From: Ricordea florida
Taxonomy: Eukaryota > Cnidaria > Anthozoa > Corallimorpharia > Ricordeidae
Direction of reading: 5' to 3'
DNA: 64,000 bases
Assembly: GCA_949710005.1 (NCBI GenBank)
Contig: OX453275.1
Coordinates: 12,133,151-12,197,150, forward strand
Shown here piece by piece: positions 10,901 through 21,769 of the stretch. Position 1 is the first letter of the stretch. Every line of letters begins with the position of its first letter. The notes beneath the pieces were generated by a model, which was given only the letters and a program-made list of their open reading frames with translations, was not told the DNA's origin and did no database searches. The translations under genes and the position numbers were made by a program.

Positions 10901-13900
10901 GTTTGTTTCAAAAATTGAATTACTGATCAGGAATTATCTTTAGTAATTACCTGTTGTTTATTTGCTTGTTTCTTTTTTAATTAATAATTATAAGCATTGT
11001 TATATGGCTGGTTCCGCGAGCGTACAAGATGAGGCGAATCCTGAGTTCTGATTGGTCAATAGCGCATAGGGTCATTCATCACGTTGGCTGGGGATACAAT
11101 TAAAAAAAAACTTCAGAATAGTTATTAATAGAAACTGAAGTATGTTTTCCGAAAGATCCGCATCTGTATTTAATGATCGCTCGCGGCTCTTGAATAAGAA
11201 TGAGTTCCTCTAATTATGGATTGTTCAGACGGAATTACAAACCAGAGTCTTACTCCATATGCCATGAGCATTCATGAGCATCACAGAGAGGTATGCGGAT
11301 TTCTCGATCAGAAAATAGACTTCCGAGTCCAAAAGTAACCGCTTTTAAGTTTTCTTATCCCAAGGGCTGACATGAGAGTGTCCCTCTCTTTCCCTAATGC
11401 TAACTTGCGCATATATATATTTAGTATATACTAAAACAGTGGATAGCGTTAAAGGTGCGCTCTGATTGGCTAGTCAAACTCCGAATATCCTGTGCTATTT
11501 ACCTCCGAGCAACTTGCGAATTTTTCGCTCCACCTCGTGAATATGGCGTCCCGGTTTGCATCCATGACAAGCGAAAAAGTCATTCAAATTAACAATGAAG
11601 CAACCCCTGAAAACTCCAAGAAAGCGACTTAATTGAGCTTGGCCGTGTTCCGAGGTAATGGCTTATGTTTTTAACCCGGAGTTTACCGATAAAAACCAAC
11701 GAGAAAGGTTTTTTTTCCAAATGCAAATTAATCTTGCGTAACCAAATTTGATGTCACTTGTTCACTTAAGAACCAAAGTTGAATTATATCTTTTACAGAA
11801 TGGTTTCAAATACAGAAGGAGTTTGCAACTCCATTTGAGAAAATGTCGCCACTAGAACTAAACAATCTTTTTTTTGTTAGCGAGAAAACGAGACGTACGG
11901 CAATAATTACAAAAAAAATTCTTTACGGCGATCTCCGCTGCGTTGGATTGTCACTTGAGAATTCCTCCATTTTCCAAGCCATTTCTTTTTCTGGTGTACA
12001 TATTATTATACTGTATTTAGTATTTACTAAAAGAACTATTCACCTCAGTGTCGGTGGCTAGTGGTGGATATTTACCTATTTATGTATGCATATATTATAT
12101 ATGGCAGTTATAAGGCGCGCGGTACAGGGCGGGGTATGGCAAAGAGCTACTTCATACGTGATTATTAAAGTCAAGGTACTGATCATCTTGGCAGTAATCC
12201 ACACTATAGTTTGGTAAAAAAACACATTTCTAACCATCAAATTTGCCTAGCAGGTAAGACATTTTGAAACAACAGGTTTGTAGAACGAGGGGTTCATATA
12301 TGCGACCAGCATTTAAAGTTTTTCGACAACTTCGCAGCGGAAACCATTTAGAAGGCGCCTAAATTCCTAGCAATAATAACAATAATGAACTTTATTATAT
12401 GGAGAAGAGTGTTTTACTGGGAACTAAACCACTCGTAGATTTCATACGCCACTTCATCCGGGACCCGAGTGGCGTATTTTCCGTATGTCACCTTTGTGAG
12501 TGTCGTATCGTTCAATGACGTAAGTAAAACACTCAGTAAAACACCAGTACAACACTCTTCTCCATATAATAAAAAGAACATTACACGGTTGCGAGATGAC
12601 ATAAATTTTATGTTCTCGTGGCAAGAACAATATCTCACGAGTGAGCAAAGCGAACTCGTGAGATATTGTTCTTGCCACTCGAACATAAAATTCATATCTT
12701 CTCGCCACCGTGTAATATCCTCTATTTATTTGAGTGTCAACTGTATCTAGCACTGATGTACTAATTGGGGACACTGTAAAGCACAAATTAAATCGAATCT
12801 AATCGTATTAAATTAAATCAAATCAATTTAAATCAAATGTTAGTTTTTGTGGAGAGGTGAAAACCGTAGTACCCAGAGAGAAACCTCTCGGAGCAGAGTG
12901 GAGAGTCAGCAAACTCAGCCCACATATGACGCCGGGGCCTGGAATCGAACCTGGGTCACACGGGTAGAGGGCGAGCGCTCTCAACACTGCGCCAACCCTA
13001 CGCCAACTCTGTTCCCCCTAAGCAAGAGCAACCTGTTCGCAGATCTAAGAGACCGTTCTTTGATTCTCAAAACAGTGAAACCAAACTACAATGAAGTGTA
13101 CAAAAGCGTAGGAAGTGGTGAATCACAGGCTGCTATTGTCGACATTTACAGTGCCACACAACACGCTGAGTTCTACGACCGCTACACATTACACCTAGCC
13201 ACGGTACTGGATGAGCCAGTTGTGTACGGAGCGGTGTTACCCATAGGGACTGAGGCCGCAAGGGAGTGCTTCCTGTATTACCGTGACAACCATCAAGTAG
13301 AGATACATGAGACGGTGGAAAAGTTCATTAAGACGCAAAAGGTTTGTTAACTAATTTAGAAGGATATGTTTCAGTACAAGGGTGCTTTCAAGCGTTGGAA
13401 AAGGGGACAGTACAATCAACTTGGTTTCGGTGAACACGCTTGCGCCAGGCCAATTCCTACCTACTGTGAGCAAATAACTCTATTTACACCAGATTACTAT
13501 GCTAACTCAACGTATGATCATTGTTATACATGGTATTGCGAAAGGCATTTAGGGCAAATCATTTGCGCATCATTGCTATGCCGCAGGTTTAAACCATAAA
13601 CAAATGCCGTTGATATTCAAAGCACAATGTACTAAAAAGCGGATCAGACTTAATTTAAGACCTCATCCATTACGCTCACTCTGTTCGCTCGTAAAACTGA
13701 TAGACAAAGCTTCGTGTACTCATACATCATCTCTTATCGCATTTTCGTTTTCCAGGTAGACAACGCGGAATCGGGTTCAGGCACAAAGTATTTTGAGGGC
13801 AGTATATTTGGGTACAGTGTGTATGCCATGATTGCTCTGTTTGCTGTGGCCTTAGTGTTTGGTCTGTTCTGGCAATACTACTATCTACCGGGCAGAGAAA

Positions 13901-14981
13901 AGAACTGTTTAGATGCAACAGGTAAAGTAACAGATGCGTGCCATATTTGGGGGGAGAAAAAATTTCTTAAGTATCAATTAAACCTCGTGTAGGAAGAAAC
14001 CATAGGGAAAATAGTTCTGGTTCAAGGCCTAAATTGTTGTAAGCCATTTTACCAAGATTTATTTCAGTACCAGATATAGCCAAGGTATAGCCAATAAGAA
14101 AGCCAAAAATACATGATTTACCAGGTAAAATGGACGCTCTCTTGTCTTGCAAGAAGGACCTCGGCAACCTTTGATTCTCCATTGCAAATAAAAGCTGCAC
14201 ACAAAATAGTATACTCTCTGGTCCAAATGAATTTTGAAAAGCAAAGCTTTAGCGTCCAAGCTGAACCCAATAAGATTATGTAGATAATAATATTAATCAT
14301 AATAATAATAATAAAAATAATAATAGCAATAATAATAATAATGAACTTTAGTAAAAATACTCAGGTGATTATACAAAATCGCGCGCTCTGATTGGTTCGC
14401 TATCTCGGATTATCAGCCGATAATCACCTCGACGAACAAATTGGCTGCCAGTCGTTCGCGCGCTTTTGATGAAATAAAATTTTTTCGTGTTGTAAAATGC
14501 TTTTCTTTTCTTTTTTGAAATAATCACCTTCGTCTCGGTGAATATTCACCGAGAATCACTTCGCCTTCGGCGAATAATTGTTAAATATTTGGGTGTCAAC
14601 TGTACCTAGCACTTACTTACTAATTGGGGACACTCAGTAAAGCACAAATGTAAACTCAATTACAATATAGGTTTTTCTTTTCTTTTTTATTTGGCAGAAC
14701 ATGCCGCACAAGGCTCGAAACTGGGAACGACCCCGACCCAGACTACCGAACCAGGGGAAGATCCCATTAAACGTGACAGCGGCCAGGAGCTTACAGTATT
14801 GCAACGAGGAGAGGTTACCGAGCGTTTGATGGCAGTGCAAGGCGCAGAGATTCTTGCACTGGAGAATGAGCTCAAGAAATTCCGCAAAAAGTGGGAGAAG
14901 AACTTCCGTGCTCTGCAAGAAAGACACCAAAAAGAGAAAGAACGACTGCTTAAATTTGATAATTTTGCTTATGAGATCTAG
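7937..14981 (+). CDS. gene B: glutamate-receptor-like channel with K+ filter
   Basis: Exons: 7937-8446, 8918-9012, 9785-9941, 10687-10750, one starting near 13023-13029 and ending 13341, 13756-13921 and 14698-14981. The product is about 530 residues. The ATG at 7937 gives a signal peptide that aligns with gene A (an in-frame ATG at 7889 is an alternative). S1 has Arg111 at about the ligand-carboxylate position. Helix M1 is about 147-170, TVGYGD is 200-205, and M2 ends TTSLTN. Exons 4-5 hold lobe S2, with VDIYSA as the likely acidic contact and YGAVLPIGTE typical of the fold. Exon 6 has helix M3 (SVYAMIALFAVALVFG). Exon 7 encodes a charged coiled coil ending FDNFAYEI. This is iGluR topology S1-M1-P-M2-S2-M3 with a potassium filter. 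Exon 4 ends in phase 1 and no exon 5 acceptor fits that phase, so a small exon or a sequence error lies between them. ATTAAA at 15001 may be the polyadenylation signal. Confidence 0.8.
9709..9778 (+). mobile_element. LINE 3' end next to a splice acceptor
   Basis: The words CCCTCATTAAATAAAG and a (TTAC)n tail match the 3' end of the LINE at 45490-45529. The tail ends a few bases before the acceptor CTGTAG of gene B exon 3 (first base 9785), so the pyrimidine tract of that acceptor is supplied by the LINE tail. Confidence 0.65.
10007..10198 (+). mobile_element. MITE, copy 1, in intron 3 of gene B
   Basis: Ends TATAAATAC(A/T)CAGGTGATTAT are inverted at the two termini, and TCGCAG is found outside both ends. 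The same element is present in inverse orientation at about 14354-14529 in another intron of the same gene. Confidence 0.6.
10199..10256 (+). repeat. 5' fragment of the CGCAGTTAT SINE family
   Basis: AATCGCAGTTATGTAAGCAA and the following bases match the start of the copies at 46249 and 56207. The fragment stops before the tRNA-like part. Confidence 0.5.
11543..11990 (+). pseudogene. Crypton/KIAA1958-type tyrosine recombinase N-terminal fragment
   Basis: A first exon from ATG 11543 (MASRFASMTSEKVIQI) ends at 11654 with donor GTAATG. A second exon starts after ACAG at 11799 and reads EWFQIQKEF then FEKMSPLELNN, followed in another frame by a piece reading ALDCHLRIPPFSKPF. These words are typical of the SAM-like N-terminal domain of Crypton-derived tyrosine recombinases. 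There is an in-frame TAA in exon 1 and a frameshift in exon 2, and the catalytic domain is absent. It lies in an intron of gene B on the same strand. Family assignment is from remembered pattern; no alignment was run. Confidence 0.5.
12391..12717. repeat. nested palindromic MITE pair
   Basis: One palindrome has arms TTATATGGAGAAGAGTGTT (near 12394) and its complement (near 12552). A second has arms from about 12582 and 12655 (ACTCGTGAGATATTGTTCTT and complement), bounded by ATTACACGG and CCGTGTAAT. The overlapping ORFs on both strands here are products of the palindrome. Confidence 0.65.
12722..13018 (-). mobile_element. tRNA-derived SINE just upstream of gene B exon 5
   Basis: On the minus strand it has an A-box-like TGGCGCAGTGTTGAGAGCG and a B box GGTTCGATTCC, as in RNA polymerase III promoters. 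The far end (GGGGACACTGTAAAGCACAAA) recurs at 14615-14650. Its insertion abuts the start of exon 5 and may have disturbed the original splice acceptor. Confidence 0.55.
14354..14529 (-). mobile_element. MITE, copy 2, in the last intron of gene B
   Basis: Reverse-orientation copy of the element at 10007-10198, with the same subterminal stretch GATTATCAGCC and the same ends. Transcribed together, the two copies could pair within the gene B pre-mRNA (inference). Confidence 0.6.
14589..14652 (+). repeat. SINE 3' fragment
   Basis: GTGTCAACTGTACCTAGCAC and GGGGACACTCAGTAAAGCAC match 12732-12790. It lies immediately upstream of the acceptor of gene B exon 7. Confidence 0.5.
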
Positions 14982-16059
14982 ACAAACTACCAGGGTCAGA
15001 ATTAAACATTTTTTGCGTAAGATTAACAAGCAATCTGCCGCAGTGCAAGAGAAATCATTTCATGTAAGTCACCAGGCAATTCATATGAATGACATGAAGT
15101 AAAAAATATAAGAACTGATACAAGCCGAACTTTTCCCTTATGTTTTATAGCAAATATATATAAATATATATAAACAAATATATATACACGAAAAATGTTA
15201 TCACCAGTCACACAAACGACCAAACAGCACAAAAAACACTTGGTCAACCCTCAAATGATCTTCAAATCGACCCCGAAATGATCCTCATATTTTTTTTCCG
15301 CGCTGATCCCGAAATGATTTACTTAATTAACATGAAAGCAATCTTTTAAGAAAATAACATAACAAAACATGCCAGACCTTGTCAATGTTTCATTTTTAAC
15401 AGTTTCATTTTTAACAGTTCAACTTATCTTCCGTCTCAGCGCGTGAATCAGAATCAAGAGGCTTATCTTCATTTCTCTATTTCACGGTTGTTAAAGCAGA
15501 AGGGCTTATTTTCCGTTGCAGAGGATAATTCCTATTTGCGGCATTGATCGTTTTTTTGGTCAACACAAGGGTTGACAGTAGTCATAATTAAAAATTCAAA
15601 AAGTTTATTGATTTTTGCATATTCCAAGAATTAGTAGGATTTCATTTCGTGCCTGGCGTTTGCGCGAAAAAATCGGGGATCAAGTCAAGGCTGAGATCAT
15701 TATGGGGTCTAAGAGATTCATTTTTGGGACTGACAGAAATAACACTTCCGTTAGTTACCAGAAACTGGTGAGAAAACAAAGGAATACAAAAAAACGGACA
15801 TTACAGAATAATCCGTGCAAAAACTAGGGATCAACGCACAATCAGCTTTACCGGGTGCACGAATAAAAGCCATAGAATTACGGTTCTGATGCGTAGATAC
15901 TTCTTGTACAAAGTTAATGCCTGACAACGCCTGCGGGAGTTTCGTCAAGTAAAGCAAGATCGTTCAATTATCATCTGTACGTTGTGTAATCCACAAATTA
16001 AACTGAGGAAAATGACTAAGAGTACTACAACTTCTACAATGAACGCAGGAGCAAGTTTA

Positions 16060-16400
16060 TTGACAATTCCCTTCCACTGAGTCTGAAGTTATATTGAACG
16101 GGATTTGTACCAATGAACTTTCGATACTGGTTAAAATTGTAAACTGCTAACTTTGATAGTTCTACACGCGGATAAAATTGCAAACACTGGCTATCGCAAA
16201 CGGCTCGTAAATTCCCGACATCACAGCAATACAAATTACTGAACTGCTTATTAAAAAGTGTAGCATAGGAAGGCGTGTATTAACTGATACCTCCAGGTTG
16301 GACTGTTACGATGACACCGAAGTTTGGGCGGGGTTATTACCTTTGAGTCTATTTAGACGCGTTTTAATTGCCCAATGTGGACCACAAGTCAAAGCAGTTA
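16060..16400 (+). repeat. diverged copy of the 46.3-46.6 kb repeat
   Basis: GAACGGGATTTGTACC, TGATACCTCCAGGTTGGA and GACACCGAAGTTTGGGCGGG appear in the same order as in 46290-46600. The first word is a decayed tRNA-like T-arm of the SINE family seen intact at 56272. Confidence 0.55.
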
Positions 16401-16617
16401 CTTTCACCAAAATAAACAGAAGCACACAATTCCTAGAACCAATCAGACCACAAAGCAATAAATGTCACTGTCACCTTGCGCGGGAAAATGACTATCAAAC
16501 AAGAAATGCATGCATCAGCAGTAGTTTTGCCAGTAAGTGAAAAACTGATCTAAGTATTCCTATCATATTACATTTACACCTGGTTTTTGTGGCTATTAGT
16601 GAAAGTGTTTTGATGTC

Positions 16618-17022
16618 CACATATGCATTTCAAAATAGAACAACACTGGGCCGCTCAATTAACATTTACGGAACCCAATATTTAATTTCAAGAACAGCCA
16701 ACGCCTTTCTGCTCTATCCACTAGACCACGCCGGCTGCACCTGATATGCCCAGTTGCCCAGTTGCGCTAACTGTTCCACAAGAGATTTCAGTGCGCTTAA
16801 TGCATGTTGCTGTACGAGATTTCGCGCTTTCGACGGAAGGCGGTTTACCACGGTCGACTATTTCACTCTTCACAAAGTACACTGGATCTAGCTTAAAAGA
16901 CAACGCTGTTTTGGTTGATCTTGTCCACATATGCATTTCAAAATAGGAGAACAACACTGAGCCGCTCAATTAACATTTACGGAACCCAATATTCAATTTC
17001 AAGAACCACCAACGCCTTTCTA
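16618..17022 (+). repeat. 95 bp segment duplicated about 310 bp apart
   Basis: Copies at about 16618-16715 and 16927-17022 share CATATGCATTTCAAAATAG and CATTTACGGAACCCAATATT with few differences. Confidence 0.6.
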
Positions 17023-19139
17023 AGTGAGTTTAATATCAAGCTTTGACAGGCAAGCAGCCGTTAAACTGCAGATATAATTCACACTTATCGCTGAATCGAA
17101 CCGCGGCCCTGTTGAATATTAAACGAACGGGGCCAACATTGACAGTACATTTCGATTGAATTACTTGGATAAGGCTCTTTCTGTTGGTTCTATTGAGATT
17201 GATTTGTTACTTTCTATTTCTTCCTTTGATATGCTTGCTTTCAGTTGCTGAACTGACGTAAACGTATGCCGGTTTAAGCTTAAGAGATTGCTTTTAAAAC
17301 CCCGGTGAAGATTGTTTGGGTCAATTTTGGATGAATTGCTGTTTGTTATTATGACTTCAATTAGTCTTTTCCTAACACCTATTGTTTTAAAAACTTTATG
17401 TAGTGGTCTCAGAGGTATTCCGTGCTACACATGCACATAAAAACGTGTTTGTCACAAACAGGTCAATAATGTTATTTTAGGCCTGGTTCGTTTGGTTTGT
17501 AAGCCTTTATGAGTAAGTCCCTGCCCAGGTTTTATTAAAACAAACCTCTGAAAATCCTTAGGGTTAACGTTCTTACTGCCACTGGAATTATTTCGAGAAA
17601 AAAGTACCCTCGTGCCTGTCAAATATGTCAAACTGAAAAAACACTCTAACTGATACAATGTCTCCTTTTTTAATTTTGTATCCAATAATGGGTTGCCCTT
17701 GTCAACCTTGTTTGTGGTAATTTAAAAAAATCAACGGCAAAGAAAAAATGTAAATCAAATGTAAACAAAGTCTATTCTCATTTACTTATTTAAGGCTTAA
17801 GAAGATTTGAAAAGAAGTGAATTGCTGTTTGTTACGTTCTCGATCAGTCAATCAGTCACTGAAAGTATTAGTACTATCTCCAGGAATAAAAATTAGATGA
17901 AAATTGTCTCACCTTGTTGTTAGGCCTCTGCACTGTTTTAAGGCAGTTACAACTGACTGCACACAACTCTTGCTAAAGGTACAGTGTCAACTCTGCACAC
18001 CAGAAACAGCTGTGTGCCTCTCGTCCCCATATATGGCCTTCATGTACTGTCGGCTGCTCAGACCTTTAAAAAATTCCAACGGCAACAGCATCCCGCTGTA
18101 GCTGCCAAGACCTCTTTCATATCTATTTGATACAACGTAAAATATTAAGAAGCGCCTTATGGCTTATCAGTGTTGAAACAAAGAGAAAATAAACTTAGTT
18201 CCAGTCACCTTTTAAGCTTGCTTGTTTGCATTGTTGCTAAATAAAAACAAAGAAGATTACTCATCAATTTTTTTTTTTTGAAAACAGGTGAAAAAGAAAT
18301 GGAATTTTCTTAATAAATCAGTTAGATCCATCTGTTTACGGTACTGAATTTGTTGTAAGTATCTCAGCAGAGTAATGTACAGCTACTATTGTTTTGATGC
18401 TTCAATATTTAACAATATCATGCTCTGAAATCGAGGTGAATAGTGGCAATAGTGGCCAATTAAAGATTGGCGGAAACACTTTGCTACAACAAATAGAGCA
18501 ATTTTAAATGAGTGCGAAAAATTTTATAAAACATATTTACACTTCTGAAAGAGATGCTCAAGAGATCCAAAGAAATAATCTGCTGTTTTGGAGAATCGAT
18601 CACAAAATCACTACAAAGTTGTACAAAAAAATGTTAGGTAGATGTTTCTGACTTCCTGTTAAACTCCCTTTGTCAGTCTACGGTTCCGGCCAGCTGTCAG
18701 TGATAACAATAGCAGCAGACAGAACGAGCTGTCTACTTTGAGGATCTGTTTCCTTCTAATTTTTAAACAACTACAGTGTAAACCAAAGAATATCCTCCTC
18801 TCTAGGTGTGCTTTTCGCACATAGGTATATCATATGGAAAAATTAGGGTAGTCTATTGTTCTAAGTTTGATCTCAACCTGCGCATGTCCTCCCTATGAGG
18901 ACATCATGGACAAAAATGTTGAGACAATTTACCAAAACTCACGCTTTGTAACTAACAACAGAATTTTGTATTTGAACGAGAAAATTTTTTTCATCTGAAA
19001 TCACCCTCTCCCCCCGAAACAATGTTGCAAAACGCTTTGTGGATGTTCAGTTGTTTCCAACATTGAAAAAGGGGGGAAGGAGGCTACCTTTCACGAGAGG
19101 AGAGGGAACAGAATTTACACCAAGGAAAATGCCACGATA

Positions 19140-19520
19140 CCCACAATGATACACACGTAATTGAAAAAAGTAAGATGGAAAATTGTACCTTAATGTTTAG
19201 CCAAAAAGAAGGTCAAACCCCGGCTTTTTATTGTAACCTGGCTTCACACTAATGTAAACATGAAGGTCAAGTACTCGTATCGCGACTCAGCAGAGTGTTT
19301 AAACTGTACACCAACTATCGATTCTGTCTAGCAAATAATCAGGTCAGCAATATTTTTGTTTGGACCTTATGTCCTTGCTTGTGTTAATGACCGCAAAACT
19401 GAGGCAAACTGCTGCGATACGCCCGCACGCTTGACACTCCTCGACGGGGCACTCGACGTGTGTCAAGGAATGCTGTTACGTGAGTTGAGAATGCGTTACA
19501 TAACATGACACGTGCAAAAG
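19140..19520 (-). repeat. dispersed repeat, copy 1
   Basis: Matches the reverse complement of 30703-31045, including ACACACGTAATTGAAAAAAG and GGTCAAGTACT(C/T)GTATCGCG. No coding potential is evident. Confidence 0.6.
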
Positions 19521-20259
19521 GTCACAGAGATTCTTTATGTTATAGCAAAACTTCTAGATTTAAAAAAATGTACCGTTGATAAGTAAGTGGTAGTTAAGCT
19601 TTTGCACATTGTGTTAGCATATTCTTAGAACAAGTTTATAGTGAGGAACAAGAAGTTTGAAAGCACTATTAGAGCATCTTAGTGGTAGTTTCCTTATTTT
19701 TCAAAAAAAGACGTCAAAATGTAAAAAAAACAAGAAGACACCTGAAGGCGTTTACGCGGGATGTGTTGGTTTAAAATTGCTGACACAGTATGTTTTTTTG
19801 TTTTCCAACCTGACTTGCACGTGATTCGGAGTTACAGCCAATAAAAATCACACAATTTTTTCGGGACGGGCTCGGGATACGGGAAAGTTAAAAAAACAAG
19901 GCAATTTTTGACTCCGAAGACGACGAAAGGAATGCACTACCGAATTTTATACGCTGGCTGACTACGTCATCCCGCGTAACTAGACGCACTCGGGAGCGTT
20001 CACTTGGGCAACACTTTATACTACGGCTTCGAACAAACGTGAATGTCAGTTTACGCCTAAGGTTTGTATAAGTTATATACTATATGGCTGGTTCTACGAC
20101 CGCAGAAAATCTACCAGGCTGTATATCGCACCGCAATTCTTGTCGACGTCGTGATTTTATCAGAAAGATTTCTAAGGTTTTACAGAAATTTCAGTGATAA
20201 TTGGGTTTGTTTACTAATCGGATTAATGTTGACCAATCAGCTTTCTTGGTTCCCACGGT

Positions 20260-21042
20260 GGGTAACCCGAAAACACTGACCCCCGGTCCGCGGACCCCCA
20301 TACGGACCGGGTCCACGGACTACCCTACGGACTGGTCCACGGACTACCCCCACGGACCCCCTCTACGGACCACCCCCAAAAGTAGAATAAAAAATAATAA
20401 CTAAAGGACTAAACAGATAATCTACGGAAATCTCGAATGGAGTAACATACATGTATGTAGTAATTACTTTTCGTAAGCACACTCTATATTTCTATTAATA
20501 TAAAACCCCAAAAATAATGTCTAAAAGCTGTTTTCTGCGAAAAGAGCTGCCGATGGCAAAAAGAAGGCAAGTACTTACCTTTCATGCGTTGCTGAACCTT
20601 GCTACGAAAGATTTGTTTTTAGGTCGTTTTAGCTTGTTTACGCTGAGAAATTCCGGTAGCCTGGACCGAGATCACGAGCCCGCGGGAGAATGGGCCGAAC
20701 AAAAATGGCGGAGAGAAAGAAAGCACAAATTTCGAGGCTTCCCGGTCTTTCATAGACAGCCACAGGAAAGGAAATGGCAATGTGTAATGATATAACTTGC
20801 GCCCGAGCCTGAACCCAAGTCTGTTATATTTGCAAGGCGTAACGCTCGAAATTTCGCCGACACGAGTGATCTATTAGACGACCAGTAAGTCAAATCTTTA
20901 GTTATTATTTTTCATTCTATTTTTGGGGTGGTCCGTAGAGGGGGTCCGTAGGGTAGTCCGTGGACCAGTCCGTAGGGTAGACCGTGGACCCGGTCCGTAT
21001 GGGGGTCCGCGGACCGGGGGTCAGTGTTTTCGGGTTACCCTG
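20260..21042. mobile_element. inverted-repeat transposon with GGTCCGTA subrepeats
   Basis: Arms of about 140 bp at each end contain short tandem TACGGACC/GTCCGTGG-type units. The ends share GGGTAACCCGAAAACACTGA. CCACGGT stands directly outside both ends (20253-20259 and 21043-21049), a likely 7-8 bp target duplication. The roughly 490 bp centre has no recognisable domain. The TSD length would suit a hAT-type insertion, but no transposase is present. Confidence 0.65.
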
Positions 21043-21769
21043 CCACGGTAGCCCGGAAAAAAATTGTGAAACTTGATGACATTCATCGTGATTCCAAAGT
21101 TATCGAAGGTGAAGAAGCGATATGTGGGAAAATCAACAATATTACTTCTCAATCGAATATGCTATTCCACACGACCACGCAGGAAAAAAACTTGAGTTTG
21201 AATAAGAAAAGAATTCAGACATGATTTTTAAAAGAGGCCCGAGGGAATTCGGGCTGATAAACATATTCTCCGAGTTAATAGCTTTGTTAGCCGTTTTGCG
21301 GTCATAATTACCAAGAACTTTATTATAAACAATCAACAAGTTCAACAGATTTTAGAAACAGTCTAAATAACATTATATTATGTCTCGCAATCCTTTGTAA
21401 CGTCAACCGTTTCACCTGCAAGCGTAATCAAGTCTTTGTCTTGCAACGATTTTCCACGGGACCACGCATGAGACAGACCATAATTGAGAAAACTTCATCC
21501 AAAAATGCTACCAAAATTTAAATTAGATGAAAGAAATCCTTATAACCACCTTTATTCGCGTAATGTTGTCGTGCACAAATTATCTTAGCGTTTTTTTTTT
21601 TGGTGATGGGTGGGTGAGTGAGACCGAGAATATTAATGGCGAAGGCAAACCGGAAAACGGAAGGCGTTGAGGGAAACTTCCAGCTCTGTGACTACGTTTT
21701 TCGGATGGGCTTCCCCTTTATTTGTTTCCTCTTTTTTCTTTCGAGTTTTCAGGCGAGCGAATGCAGGGG

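Larger units (their letters stand above)
15007..20259. other. gene-poor repeat-bearing stretch
   Basis: I find no convincing gene. Contents are an (AT)-rich patch at 15155-15190, the SINE-family copy near 16060-16400, a 95 bp segment present twice (16618-16715 and 16927-17022), a tRNA-like remnant near 16722-16745, a C/G-rich inverted repeat at about 19005-19090, and a dispersed repeat at 19140-19520. ORFs in this stretch are short and without recognisable domains. Confidence 0.5.

Noticed and set aside
12414-12786. Overlapping ORFs of 93-110 codons on both strands
   Set aside because: They lie on the palindromic MITE, and their similarity to each other comes from the hairpin arms.
15155-15190. 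AT-rich patch as a replication origin
   Set aside because: Simple (AT)n sequence with no supporting motif.
20517-20795. 92-codon ORF inside the 20.3-21.0 kb element
   Set aside because: Low-complexity basic composition, no domain, not near a promoter; probably incidental.
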